Of a stretch of 64,000 nucleotides of DNA, positions 44,308-52,594 are shown in pieces. A program made the translations under genes and the position numbers. Positions within the stretch are counted from its first letter, which is position 1; the number at the start of each line of letters is the position of its first letter. The notes under the pieces were generated by a model that saw only the letters and a list, made by a program, of their open reading frames with translations, was not told the origin of the DNA and made no database searches. This DNA is from Winogradskya consettensis (GTDB taxonomy: Bacteria; Actinomycetota; Actinomycetes; Mycobacteriales; Micromonosporaceae): contig NZ_BOQP01000030.1 of assembly GCF_018332715.1 (NCBI RefSeq), positions 1 through 64,000 of the forward strand, in the 5' to 3' direction.

Positions 44308-47265
44308 CTACAGCCGCAGCTGCGGCCAGTCGAGGAGGCCGTTGCCCAGGTCGCGGATGGTGGCCAGGAGGCCCAGGCGGGCGGCGCGCAGGGCTGGGTC
44401 GTCGGCCATAACGAAGACGTCCTCGAAGAACTGGTGGACGGGGGCGACCAGTGGCAATGCTGCCTCGGTGAAGCGGGACAGGTCGGTGGCGGAGGGCAGC
44501 TCTGCGCGTACTGATGAGACTGCGGTGTGGAGGGTGACCTCTGCGGGTTCCTTGAGCAGGGCGGGGTCGTAGGTGGCGGGCGTGCCAGCCGGGACGATGC
44601 GGCGGGCGCGCTGGATTGCTTCGGCCAGGGCGAGGAAGTCCGGGGTGGCGACCAGGCGGCCCAGCTGGGCCAGGAAGAGGTCGGCGACCGCGGGCCGGGA
44701 GGCGTGGGGCAGGACCGCGCGGACTCGGTCGACGGGGTGGCCCTCCTCGGTGAGGAGTTGTTCGAGGCGGCGGGTGAGGAAGTCGCGGGTGGCGTCGAGG
44801 GTGGCGGGGTCGACCTTGACCGGTTGCTCGGCGGCTGACAGGTCGAGGGCGGTGAAGAGGTCGATGGCCGACAGGTCCGGGTGGGCGCGGTGGACGGCGA
44901 GGAGGCCGAGGACGGCGCGGCGGACGGCGAAGGGGTCGCTGCTGCCGGTGGGGAGGCCTACCGTGGCGGCGAGGCCGGTGATCAGGTCCAGGCGGTCGGC
45001 CAGGGACAGCAGGGCTCCGGGTACGGAGGACGGGAGCGCGTCGCCGGCGCTGCGGGGGAGTTCGGCCTCGTGGATCGCCTGGGCGACCTGGGGGAGCTCG
45101 CCGGCGTTGAGGGCGTAGTCCTGGGCCATCACGCCGGCCAGGCTGGTCATCTCCGTGACGAGTTGCGAGCCGAGGTCGAATTTGACCAGCTCGGCCGCGC
45201 GGGCGGTGTGGGCGGCGTTCGCGGAGGAGACCGATGCCGTCGTGGCGAGCTGCTCGGTCAGTGCCTTGATGCGGGCTGCGCGGTCGGCCATCGAGCCGAG
45301 TTTGTCGGTGAACGTCAGGCGGTGCAGACGCTCGCGCATGTCGGCGATCGGGAGGGCGCGGTCGGCGCGGTAGAAGAACGCGGCGTCCTCGTAGCGGGCG
45401 CGCAGGACCGCCTCGTTGCCGGTGCGGACCAGGTCGACGTCGACGGGGCCGTTGGCGACGGTAACGAACATGGGGAGCAGGGTGCCGTCGTCCGCGCGTA
45501 CCGGGAGATATCTCTGGTGTTTGCGCATGACCGTGGTGAGGACGGCGTCGGGCAGTTCGAGGTAGCGCTCGTCGAAGGTGCCGAGGAGCGGGGTCGGCTG
45601 CTCCACGAGATAGGTGATCTGGTCGAGCAGGGGGCTCTCGCCGGCGACGTCGACGCGGCCCTCGCCGTACACCAGTTCTTGCGCGCCCGAGACGATCAGC
45701 TCGCGCCGGTCCTCGGGGTCGGCGATGATGCCGTTGATCGAGATGGTCTCCATGAACGTCTCCGCGGAGGCGACGGTGAGGACGGGCTCGGCGGCCGTAC
45801 GCAGCACCCGGGTCTCGCGGCCGGCGGACAGCGCCCCCACCGCGACCGGGATGATCTCGTCGCCCCAGAGCGCGACCAGCCAGCGGATCGGGCGGCTGAA
45901 GGCGAGCTTCGGGTCGTTCCAGCGCATGTTCTTCGCGGCGCGCAGACCGGTGACGACCTTCGCGAGCACGGGGGTGAGGACGGTGAGTGCGGCGCCTCCC
46001 GCGACGTGTTTCTGCACGACGAGGTGGGGTACGCCGTTCACGTCGGCGGTTTCCAGAGATTCGACGGGTACGCCCTGGGAGCGCGCGAAACCCTGCTGCG
46101 CCTTCTCCGGTGCCGTGGTCTTCGGGCCCTTCACCGTCTGCGTGTAGTCGGCCTCCCGCGCGGCCACGCCGGTCACGACCGCGATCAGGCGCCGCGGCGT
46201 AGCGTGCACGCGGACCTCGCCGTGCTCCAGGCGGGTCTGCTCCAGCTGGGCGGACAGCTCCTTCTGCACATAGGTACGCGCTGAGCGCGCCTCGGACGGC
46301 GGAAGCTCCTCGGTGCCGATCTCGAAGACCAGCGTGCGTGGCTGGTCCTCGCCGTCCGCGGCGGGTGCTGCGGCGATCGCCTCGGGCAGCGGCTCCGCGA
46401 GCCCGAGGGGGTGCCCCTGCTCGTCGCGGCGGGCCACCCACAGTTTCGCGACGTCCCCGGCGAGGCGGCGCATCCGGGCGAACTCGGCGGCCCGGTCGGC
46501 GGTGGAGACGGCGCCGCGGGAGTCGAGGACGTTGAACGCGTGCGAGCACTTCAGGACGTACGTGTGGGCGGGCACGGGCAGTCCCGCGTCGATGAGGCGC
46601 TGTGCCTCGGCGGCGTACACCTCGAGCAGTTCCCGGTTTGCCGCGACGTCGGCGTCGTCGAGGTAGTAACGGGACATCTCGTACTCGGACTGGCCGAAGA
46701 CCTCGCCGTAGCTGACGCCGGCGGCGTACTCGATGTCCTTGAAGTGGGTGACGCCCTGCAGCGCCATGATGATGCGCTCGATGCCGTACGTGATCTCGAC
46801 GCTCACCGGGTCGAGGTTGAGCCCACCGGCCTGTTGGAAGTACGTGAACTGGGTGATCTCCAGCCCGTCCAGCCACACCTCCCACCCCAGACCCCACGCG
46901 CCCAGCGCCGGCGACGCCCAGTTGTCCTCGACGAACCGCACGTCGTGGGCGGCCACGTCGATCCCGATCGCGGCCAGGCTGCCGAGGTAGAGCTCCTGCG
47001 AGTTGCCCGGGTCCGGCTTGAGGATCACCTGCAGCTGCGTGTGGGTCTGCAACCGGTTGGGGTTCTCGCCGTAACGGGAGTCGTCCGGGCGTACCGAGGG
47101 CTCGGTGTAGACCACGCGCCACGGCTCCGGGCCCAGCACCCGCAGGAACGTGGCGGGGTTGAGGGTGCCGGCGCCGACCTCGGTGTTCATCGGCTGGACG
47201 ACCAGGCACCCCTGAGCGGTCCAGTACGCGGTGAGCCGGGCGAGCGCGTCCTGCATGGTGAGCAT
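44308..47265 (-). CDS. glyS: Glycine--tRNA ligase, fused alpha-beta form
   Basis: The 985-residue single-chain enzyme has residues 1 to about 285 as the GlyQ alpha subunit (QGCLVVQPMNTEVGAGTLNP, EDNWASPALGAWGLGWEVW, FTYFQQAGGLNLDPVSVEIT). Residues about 305-985 are the GlyS beta subunit (LVFEIGTEELPP, TPRRLIAVV, RWNDPKLAFSRPIRWLVALWG, the C-terminal anticodon-binding part with FEDVFVMADDPALRAARLGLL). Most actinobacteria use the shorter alpha2-type GlyRS, so the bacterial-type fused enzyme is notable. The ATG is 14 bp from a divergent ATG, and no T-box leader is visible. A small acidic Pro/Ala linker joins the two parts. Confidence 0.95.
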   Translation of the reverse strand: MLTMQDALARLTAYWTAQGCLVVQPMNTEVGAGTLNPATFLRVLGPEPWRVVYTEPSVRPDDSRYGENPNRLQTHTQLQVILKPDPGNSQELYLGSLAAIGIDVAAHDVRFVEDNWASPALGAWGLGWEVWLDGLEITQFTYFQQAGGLNLDPVSVEITYGIERIIMALQGVTHFKDIEYAAGVSYGEVFGQSEYEMSRYYLDDADVAANRELLEVYAAEAQRLIDAGLPVPAHTYVLKCSHAFNVLDSRGAVSTADRAAEFARMRRLAGDVAKLWVARRDEQGHPLGLAEPLPEAIAAAPAADGEDQPRTLVFEIGTEELPPSEARSARTYVQKELSAQLEQTRLEHGEVRVHATPRRLIAVVTGVAAREADYTQTVKGPKTTAPEKAQQGFARSQGVPVESLETADVNGVPHLVVQKHVAGGAALTVLTPVLAKVVTGLRAAKNMRWNDPKLAFSRPIRWLVALWGDEIIPVAVGALSAGRETRVLRTAAEPVLTVASAETFMETISINGIIADPEDRRELIVSGAQELVYGEGRVDVAGESPLLDQITYLVEQPTPLLGTFDERYLELPDAVLTTVMRKHQRYLPVRADDGTLLPMFVTVANGPVDVDLVRTGNEAVLRARYEDAAFFYRADRALPIADMRERLHRLTFTDKLGSMADRAARIKALTEQLATTASVSSANAAHTARAAELVKFDLGSQLVTEMTSLAGVMAQDYALNAGELPQVAQAIHEAELPRSAGDALPSSVPGALLSLADRLDLITGLAATVGLPTGSSDPFAVRRAVLGLLAVHRAHPDLSAIDLFTALDLSAAEQPVKVDPATLDATRDFLTRRLEQLLTEEGHPVDRVRAVLPHASRPAVADLFLAQLGRLVATPDFLALAEAIQRARRIVPAGTPATYDPALLKEPAEVTLHTAVSSVRAELPSATDLSRFTEAALPLVAPVHQFFEDVFVMADDPALRAARLGLLATIRDLGNGLLDWPQLRL

Positions 47266-47309
47266 GGACCGGAAGTCTAATGAGCGATCACGTGGGTAAG
47301 AGGGTTCCC

Positions 47310-48452
47310 ATGCTGACGGGTGACCTCTACCGCTTCCAGGACCTGCTCTCGCCCTCCGAGGCTTCCGTTGTTTCGGGGGTCCGGGCTTTCCTCGCCGAGC
47401 AGGTCACGCCGATCGCCAACGACTACTGGGCGCGGGCGGAATTCCCGTTCGAGCTGGTCAAGGGCTTCGCCGACCTGGGCATCGCGGGCTCCTCGCAGTC
47501 GAACCTGCTCTCCGGCTGGCTGGCGCTGGAGATGGCGCACGCGGACGCGTCCATGGCGACGTTCTACGGGGTGCACGCCGGCCTGGCGATGGGCAGCATC
47601 GAGACCTGCGGGTCGGCCGAGCAGAAGGAGCGGTGGCTGCCGGCGATGCGTACGTTCGCCACGATCGGCGCTTTCGCCCTGACCGAGCCGACCGGGGGTT
47701 CCGACGTCGCCGCGGGCCTGCGCACCACGGCCCGCCGCGACGGCGACAACTGGGTCCTCAACGGCGCGAAACGCTGGATCGGCAACGCGACGTTCGCCGA
47801 CCTCACCGTGGTCTGGGCCCGCGACCTCGACGACAACCAGGTCAAGGGCTTCATCGTCGAGAAGGACACCCCCGGCTTCACCGCCACGAAGATCGAGAAC
47901 AAGATCGCCCTGCGCATCGTCCAGAACGCCGACATCACTTTGACGGACTGCGTGGTCCCCGCCGATCATCTGCTGGAGAACGCCCGCACGTTCAAGGACA
48001 CATCGAAGGTCCTGCGCGCCACCCGCAGCGGCGTCGCGTGGGAAGCGGTGGGCGTCATGCTGGCCGCCTACGAGATCGCCCTCGACTACGCGAAGGAACG
48101 CGAGCAGTTCGGCCGCCCGATCGCGAAGTTCCAGCTCGTCCAGGACCTCCTGGTACGCATGCTCGGCAACGTCACCGGCTCGCTGGGCATGTGCGTACGC
48201 CTCGCCCAGCTCCAGGACGCCGGCGAGTTCAAGGACGAGCACTCGGCGCTGGCCAAGGCGTACACCACCACCCGCATGCGCGAGGTCGTCGGCTGGGCCC
48301 GCGAACTCCTGGCCGGCAACGGCATCGTCCTCGACTACAACATCGGCCGCTTCGTCGCCGACGCCGAGGCCCTCTACTCCTACGAAGGCACCCGCGAGAT
48401 CAACACGATGATCGTCGGCCGCGCCGTCACGGGCCACAGCGCCTTCGTCTGA
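47310..48452 (+). CDS. Acyl-CoA dehydrogenase, glutaryl-CoA dehydrogenase-like
   Basis: The 380-residue flavoenzyme has the ACAD signatures FALTEPTGGSDVA and WIGNATFADLTVVWAR, the AYEIALDYAKEREQFGRPI block and a C-terminal YEGTREINTMIVGRAVTG motif. The Glu in this motif (Glu359) is in the position of the catalytic base of glutaryl-CoA dehydrogenases, so that subgroup is likely. It would convert glutaryl-CoA to crotonyl-CoA in lysine/tryptophan breakdown (inference). The ATG at 47310 has AGAGGG upstream; an earlier ATG at 47280 lacks a site. It is divergent from glyS, with a very short shared promoter space. Confidence 0.9.
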   Translation: MLTGDLYRFQDLLSPSEASVVSGVRAFLAEQVTPIANDYWARAEFPFELVKGFADLGIAGSSQSNLLSGWLALEMAHADASMATFYGVHAGLAMGSIETCGSAEQKERWLPAMRTFATIGAFALTEPTGGSDVAAGLRTTARRDGDNWVLNGAKRWIGNATFADLTVVWARDLDDNQVKGFIVEKDTPGFTATKIENKIALRIVQNADITLTDCVVPADHLLENARTFKDTSKVLRATRSGVAWEAVGVMLAAYEIALDYAKEREQFGRPIAKFQLVQDLLVRMLGNVTGSLGMCVRLAQLQDAGEFKDEHSALAKAYTTTRMREVVGWARELLAGNGIVLDYNIGRFVADAEALYSYEGTREINTMIVGRAVTGHSAFV

Positions 48453-48493
48453 GCCCGGACCCGTCCGCACTCTGAAGGTACTGTCCCTTGACC

Positions 48494-49552
48494 ATGCCCC
48501 CACACCCCTTGGCCATGCCCATCAGCCGCCCGGCCATGGCTGAACTGCTCTGGACCAGGCCCCTGCACATGCGTGCCCAGGCGATGACGGCGGCGCCCGG
48601 CTCCCTCCTGGTGACAGAACGGTGGACACGCCTGGCCCGCCTGGATCCGGCCACCGGCAAGCAGCTGTGGAGCAGCCGGGTCGAGGATTGCTGGGGCACC
48701 ACGGTCACCACGGCCGACCGCTGCCTGTATCTGAGCCAGGCGGGTGTACTGCACTGTTTCGACCTGCGCACCGGACAGCCGCTGTGGTCGAGGCCGGACC
48801 TGCAGTTCGGCCACCACGTCACCGTCAGCAACACCGACGTATTCATCGGCGGCTGGCGCGGCTACCGTCCGATGACCCGCCTGTCCCTGACAGACGGCAC
48901 AGCCCTGCCCTTCACCTGCACACCACTCACCGACGGCGGCACGCTGGTCACCGACCTCGGGCCGATCGCCACGCCCCTCCCGATCCGGCTCGGACCCGAA
49001 GGCGCCGCGGCAGTGCTCGTCGCGGGCCGGAACCGCCCGGTGCTCCTCGCGCTGGCGCCCACCGGAGCGGTCCTGGCCGAGTGGCCCCTCCCGGAACCGA
49101 TGTACTTCCCCGACTCCGGCAGCCCCTACAGCGCCGGGACATTCCTCAGCGGCCGCCGCACAGTCATGGCCTTCCATCCGGATCAAGGCGTCCAATTGCT
49201 GTGGACCCACGAGCGGGATCTCGCCGCGCGGGCACCGATGCGCGACGGCCGCACCCTCTGGCTGGCTGACGAAACCGGCATCGCGGTTGTCGACCTGGTT
49301 CGCGGTGTCATCGCCGAGATCGAGCACCGTGACCACGGCGGCATCTGCGCCTCGTCCGTGGTCGCCGGCCGCGCACTGATCGCCTTCACGGACGGCTCAC
49401 TCATGACCGTCGACCGGACCGGTGCCATGACATCAGTCCTCCGGGTACGCGGCCACGTCAGCTATCTGATCCCCGGAACAGGCGGGCACCTCCACGCCAT
49501 CGCCAAGGGCCACCTCCTCACGATGCGGTTCCGCGTCCCGGACCCCGCGTAG
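48494..49552 (+). CDS. PQQ-like beta-propeller protein
   Basis: The roughly 352-residue protein consists of about seven repeating blades of the type GSLLVTERWTRLARLDPATGKQLWS and LHCFDLRTGQPLWSRPD, the PQQ-like/outer-membrane YfgL-like propeller pattern. There is no signal peptide, so it seems cytoplasmic. No catalytic residues are evident; such proteins are usually scaffolds or sensors. The start is uncertain among TTG 48488, ATG 48494 and later ATGs. It follows the acyl-CoA dehydrogenase by about 40 bp and could share its transcript. Confidence 0.75.
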   Translation: MPPHPLAMPISRPAMAELLWTRPLHMRAQAMTAAPGSLLVTERWTRLARLDPATGKQLWSSRVEDCWGTTVTTADRCLYLSQAGVLHCFDLRTGQPLWSRPDLQFGHHVTVSNTDVFIGGWRGYRPMTRLSLTDGTALPFTCTPLTDGGTLVTDLGPIATPLPIRLGPEGAAAVLVAGRNRPVLLALAPTGAVLAEWPLPEPMYFPDSGSPYSAGTFLSGRRTVMAFHPDQGVQLLWTHERDLAARAPMRDGRTLWLADETGIAVVDLVRGVIAEIEHRDHGGICASSVVAGRALIAFTDGSLMTVDRTGAMTSVLRVRGHVSYLIPGTGGHLHAIAKGHLLTMRFRVPDPA

Positions 49553-49740
49553 CCGCCCGAGGGTGCCGGCGTGGGCCCGTTGTCGATCTCGAGCAGCCGC
49601 GAGCCGGGCCGTACGGCCCGCCGCCGCTCACCGCCCCGGCCAGGTGACCGCCGGTGTTCATCTGCCGACCAGGCGGGGTTCGCTCACCCGTGACCAGCGT
49701 TGACGATCTTGGAGGGGTTGCCTTCCCGGGGAGTTCCATC

Positions 49741-51621
49741 GTGTTCGTGAGCCGTCGCACCCTGCTGCGAGCCGCCGTTGCCGCAGCAGCCGCACCCGCG
49801 CTGCCACAGTTCCTCACCGCCGCGCCCGCGAACGCGGCCTCGTCCACAACGGCCCCAGGCGCAGCCGCACAGGCCGGAATGACACAGGCCGCACCGTCCA
49901 GAGCGGCACAGACCGCGGTCAACGCGTTCGTCACCGACTATCAGACGAACGTCACCGCGAACCTCACGGTCGAGACCAACGCCGCCGTGCGGATCCTCTC
50001 CGGCATGCAGCGGCTCTGGCACACCGGCACCACCTGGGACAGCGGCACGGTGCTGGACCCGGCCGTGCTGCGGGCCAACATGCGCTACGTCGTGCGGGTC
50101 ACCCGCAGCCGCACGCCGGCGCAGACCGCGCGCGCGTTCATCCAGGACCGGCAGCACCAGAGCTACGCCGTCATCTCCGCGCTCGGCCCCTACGCCGACG
50201 CTTACAAGGAGAAGGCGCTCGCCGTCACCAGCATCACCACGGCGCCGGAGTCCACCCCGCCGACCACCATCAGCGACGCCGTGCCCGCCGACGCGCCTGC
50301 CGGGTCCGCGGTCGGGGCAGGCTCGCCCACCTCGGCATTGGGACAGGTTGTCTCACTCGTCAACACTGTCCGCGGGCCGTTCGCCTCGGGGAACCCGAGC
50401 AAGGCCGCCTACCAGTACCCGCGCCCGTGGCGGATGAACGAGGACAGCGAGGTCGTGGACACCGGGGTGCTGGACGCCCTCGGCTACCCCGTCTACGACT
50501 CCGAGGTCACCGTCGTCCCGCAGCTGCTACGTCAGCGCGGCCTCGCACCGGCCGACGACGGCGGCTTCCCCAGCGGGCACACGAACGCGTTCCACCTCGC
50601 CGCGCTCGCCTTCGCCTACGCGGTGCCGGAGCGCCTCCAGGAGCTCGTCACCGCCGCCTTCGACCTGAGCGACACCCGCATCATCGCCGGCATGCACTCC
50701 CCCGCCGACGTCATCGGCGGCCGCATCCTCGCGACAGCCCTGGCCGCTGCCGCCCTCAACGACCCCGCCAACGCCACCCTCAAGACCGACGCCCGCAACC
50801 AGATCAAGACGACCCTCCTCCCGGCCGCCCTGACCAGCGCGACCACCACCTCCGGCCAGAGCACCGCCACCGATCCCTACGCGGACCGGTCGGCCAACAA
50901 GCGTCTCGTGGCGGCCAAGCTGACCTACGGCCTGCCCCGCCGCCACGCGAGCACCCCGATGACCGTCCCGCAGGGCGCCGAGGTCCTCCTCGAGACGCGC
51001 TTCGCGTACCTGACCGCGGACCAGCGCCGCGAGGTTCTGCGCACCACGGCGCTCCCGGCCGGCTACCCGCTGCTGGACGGCCCGGAGAACTGGGGCCGGC
51101 TGAACCTGTTCGCGGCGGCGGACGGCTACGGCGCCTTCGACCACGACGTCGACCTGCACCTGGACGCCACATCGGACACCTGGCACAACGACATCACCGG
51201 CCGCGGCGCCCTGACCAAGTCCGGCACCGGCACCCTGACCGGCGCCAACACTTACCGCGGCGGTACGACGCTGAAGGCCGGCGCCCTGATCACCGCAGCC
51301 CCGTCAGCCCTCGGCACCGGCGACGTGACGCTGGCCGGCGGCACCCTGCACGTGACCGAGGCGCTTCGTCTGCGTGGCCGCTACCGCCAGCGCTCCGGCG
51401 TCCTGACCCTCCCGGCCGAGACCCGCGCCCTGACGATCGCCGGCGAAGCAACCCTGGCCGGCACCCTGGAGATCACCGGCCGCTCCACCCGCCCGCAGAC
51501 GGTCCTGACCGCCCACCGCGTGACCGGCCGCTTCACCCAGGTCACTGCCATCGACACCGCCTACCGCGCCGAAGTCACCTACACCCGCACGGCGGTCACC
51601 CTCCGCCTGCACAAACGCTGA
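49741..51621 (+). CDS. Tat-exported PAP2/haloperoxidase-like phosphatase with autotransporter-type repeat
   Basis: The 626-residue protein starts with a twin-Arg signal (VFVSRRTLLRAAVAAAAAPA) and AxA-type cleavage near APANAAS. The PAP2 acid phosphatase/vanadium haloperoxidase site is complete: GGFPSGHTNAF (motif 2) and SDTRIIAGMHSPADVIGGR (motif 3), with an Arg/Lys-containing motif 1 upstream. After about residue 480 come LTKSGTGTLTGANTYRGGTTL (a beta-strand repeat typical of autotransporter passenger domains) and a beta-rich end, probably a beta-helix. The GTG at 49741 follows GGGGAG. Substrate is unknown; phosphatase activity on exported phosphoesters is most likely. Confidence 0.88.
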   Translation: MFVSRRTLLRAAVAAAAAPALPQFLTAAPANAASSTTAPGAAAQAGMTQAAPSRAAQTAVNAFVTDYQTNVTANLTVETNAAVRILSGMQRLWHTGTTWDSGTVLDPAVLRANMRYVVRVTRSRTPAQTARAFIQDRQHQSYAVISALGPYADAYKEKALAVTSITTAPESTPPTTISDAVPADAPAGSAVGAGSPTSALGQVVSLVNTVRGPFASGNPSKAAYQYPRPWRMNEDSEVVDTGVLDALGYPVYDSEVTVVPQLLRQRGLAPADDGGFPSGHTNAFHLAALAFAYAVPERLQELVTAAFDLSDTRIIAGMHSPADVIGGRILATALAAAALNDPANATLKTDARNQIKTTLLPAALTSATTTSGQSTATDPYADRSANKRLVAAKLTYGLPRRHASTPMTVPQGAEVLLETRFAYLTADQRREVLRTTALPAGYPLLDGPENWGRLNLFAAADGYGAFDHDVDLHLDATSDTWHNDITGRGALTKSGTGTLTGANTYRGGTTLKAGALITAAPSALGTGDVTLAGGTLHVTEALRLRGRYRQRSGVLTLPAETRALTIAGEATLAGTLEITGRSTRPQTVLTAHRVTGRFTQVTAIDTAYRAEVTYTRTAVTLRLHKR

Positions 51622-51640
51622 CCGCCGCCACCCGCACCGC

Positions 51641-51755
51641 GAGCACCCGCTCAAACCGAGAGCACCGCTCAGCCCAAGCCGAGAGCATCGCTCACCCCGG
51701 GCGAGAGCACGGCTCAAACCGAGAGCACCGCCCGAGCCGAGAGCACCGCTCAGGC
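51641..51755. repeat. 19-24 bp tandem repeat, five to six copies
   Basis: Units such as ctcaaaccgagagcaccg and ctcaccccgggcgagagcacgg recur through the gap between the PAP2 gene and the next, converging gene, with variable length. Confidence 0.8.
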
Positions 51756-51776
51756 AGGACGGCCGGACGGGCATCG

Positions 51777-52454
51777 TCACGGCCGGTCGTAGAGGGTCCA
51801 GTGCGGCAGCGTCTCCAGTGACCGCGCATACCCCCGCAGTCTTGTCCGGGCGGTCAGCCCGGCCAGCGTCACGTGTTCAACGGCGACCTGCCAGGCCTCG
51901 GCCGGGTCGGCAGGTGGCCGCGGCACGAGGAAGCCGGTTGCCAGCCCCGCAACGGTCGGCTCGGCGCCGTAGCGGTCGTACCAGCGGCGGCCGGCCGCGA
52001 GCATGATCTCGGGGTCAGCACCGAGGATGGTCCATGCGGTGCCCAGGTAGGCAAAGACCGACCATGGTTCCGGCTGCGGCAGGATGACGAGCGCCTCCGA
52101 CTCGCCGAAGCTCGCGATGTCGTAGTCGTCGGGACCGAGCGCGTCTGCGGCGCTGCCCAGCTCGGTCGATCCGAGCCATCTCGCGGAGAGCTCGGCTATC
52201 CGCGCGTCCAGGTCGAGGTCCGCGGCGTCGGCGATCAGCGAGGCAGGCGTGGCCTTGTGGTAAAAGTCCGGGTCGATGACCTGCTGGATGTCGTCGACCA
52301 GCACCTGGTAGTGGTCCGTCAGACCCGCGCGGGCCGAGTGCAGGGCCTCGAAGGACCGGCCTTCGACCAGCACCACGACGACCGTTGAGCCGTGGATGTC
52401 GTGTTCGGACGCCTCGTACCCGTCGAGGCCCGCGGCCCGCAGTAGATCAAGCAT
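51777..52454 (-). CDS. Protein of unknown function
   Basis: I do not recognise this 225-residue soluble, acidic protein. The first 100 residues form an alpha/beta region (STVVVVLVEGRSFEALHSA ... YQVLVDDIQQVIDPDFYH). The second half has YDIASFGESEALVILPQPEPW, an Ala/Trp-rich helical part and an end with RLRGYARSLETLPHWTLYDRP that recalls the C-terminus of DUF4253-like proteins (weak resemblance only). The ATG overlaps nothing. It is convergent with the PAP2 gene and upstream of the glycerol kinase region. No motif suggests catalysis. Confidence 0.7.
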   Translation of the reverse strand: MLDLLRAAGLDGYEASEHDIHGSTVVVVLVEGRSFEALHSARAGLTDHYQVLVDDIQQVIDPDFYHKATPASLIADAADLDLDARIAELSARWLGSTELGSAADALGPDDYDIASFGESEALVILPQPEPWSVFAYLGTAWTILGADPEIMLAAGRRWYDRYGAEPTVAGLATGFLVPRPPADPAEAWQVAVEHVTLAGLTARTRLRGYARSLETLPHWTLYDRP

Positions 52455-52469
52455 CGCTGGAGCCTAGAG

Positions 52470-52590
52470 GAACCGGAACTGCAGGAACCGGAGCAAGCGG
52501 CAGGCAGCGTGAGCAGTCGCAGGCAGAACCGGGGCAAGCAGCAAGCAGCGCGAGCAGGCACAAGCAACAAGTAGCAACCGGCAGGCGGAG
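52470..52590. repeat. Degenerate gcaagcag-type repeat
   Basis: Short units (ggcaagcagcaagcagcgcgagca and variants of about 8-24 bp) fill the 140 bp between the unknown gene and the glpK1 stop. No terminator is obvious. Confidence 0.65.
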
Positions 52591-52594
52591 GGGG

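Noticed and set aside
44881..46284. 467-codon plus-strand frame opposite glyS
   Set aside because: It is a shadow of the glycyl-tRNA synthetase with Gly/Arg/Val/Glu bias and no recognisable domain.
47266..47309. T-box leader for glyS
   Set aside because: Only 14-44 bp separate the divergent starts, too short for a T-box.
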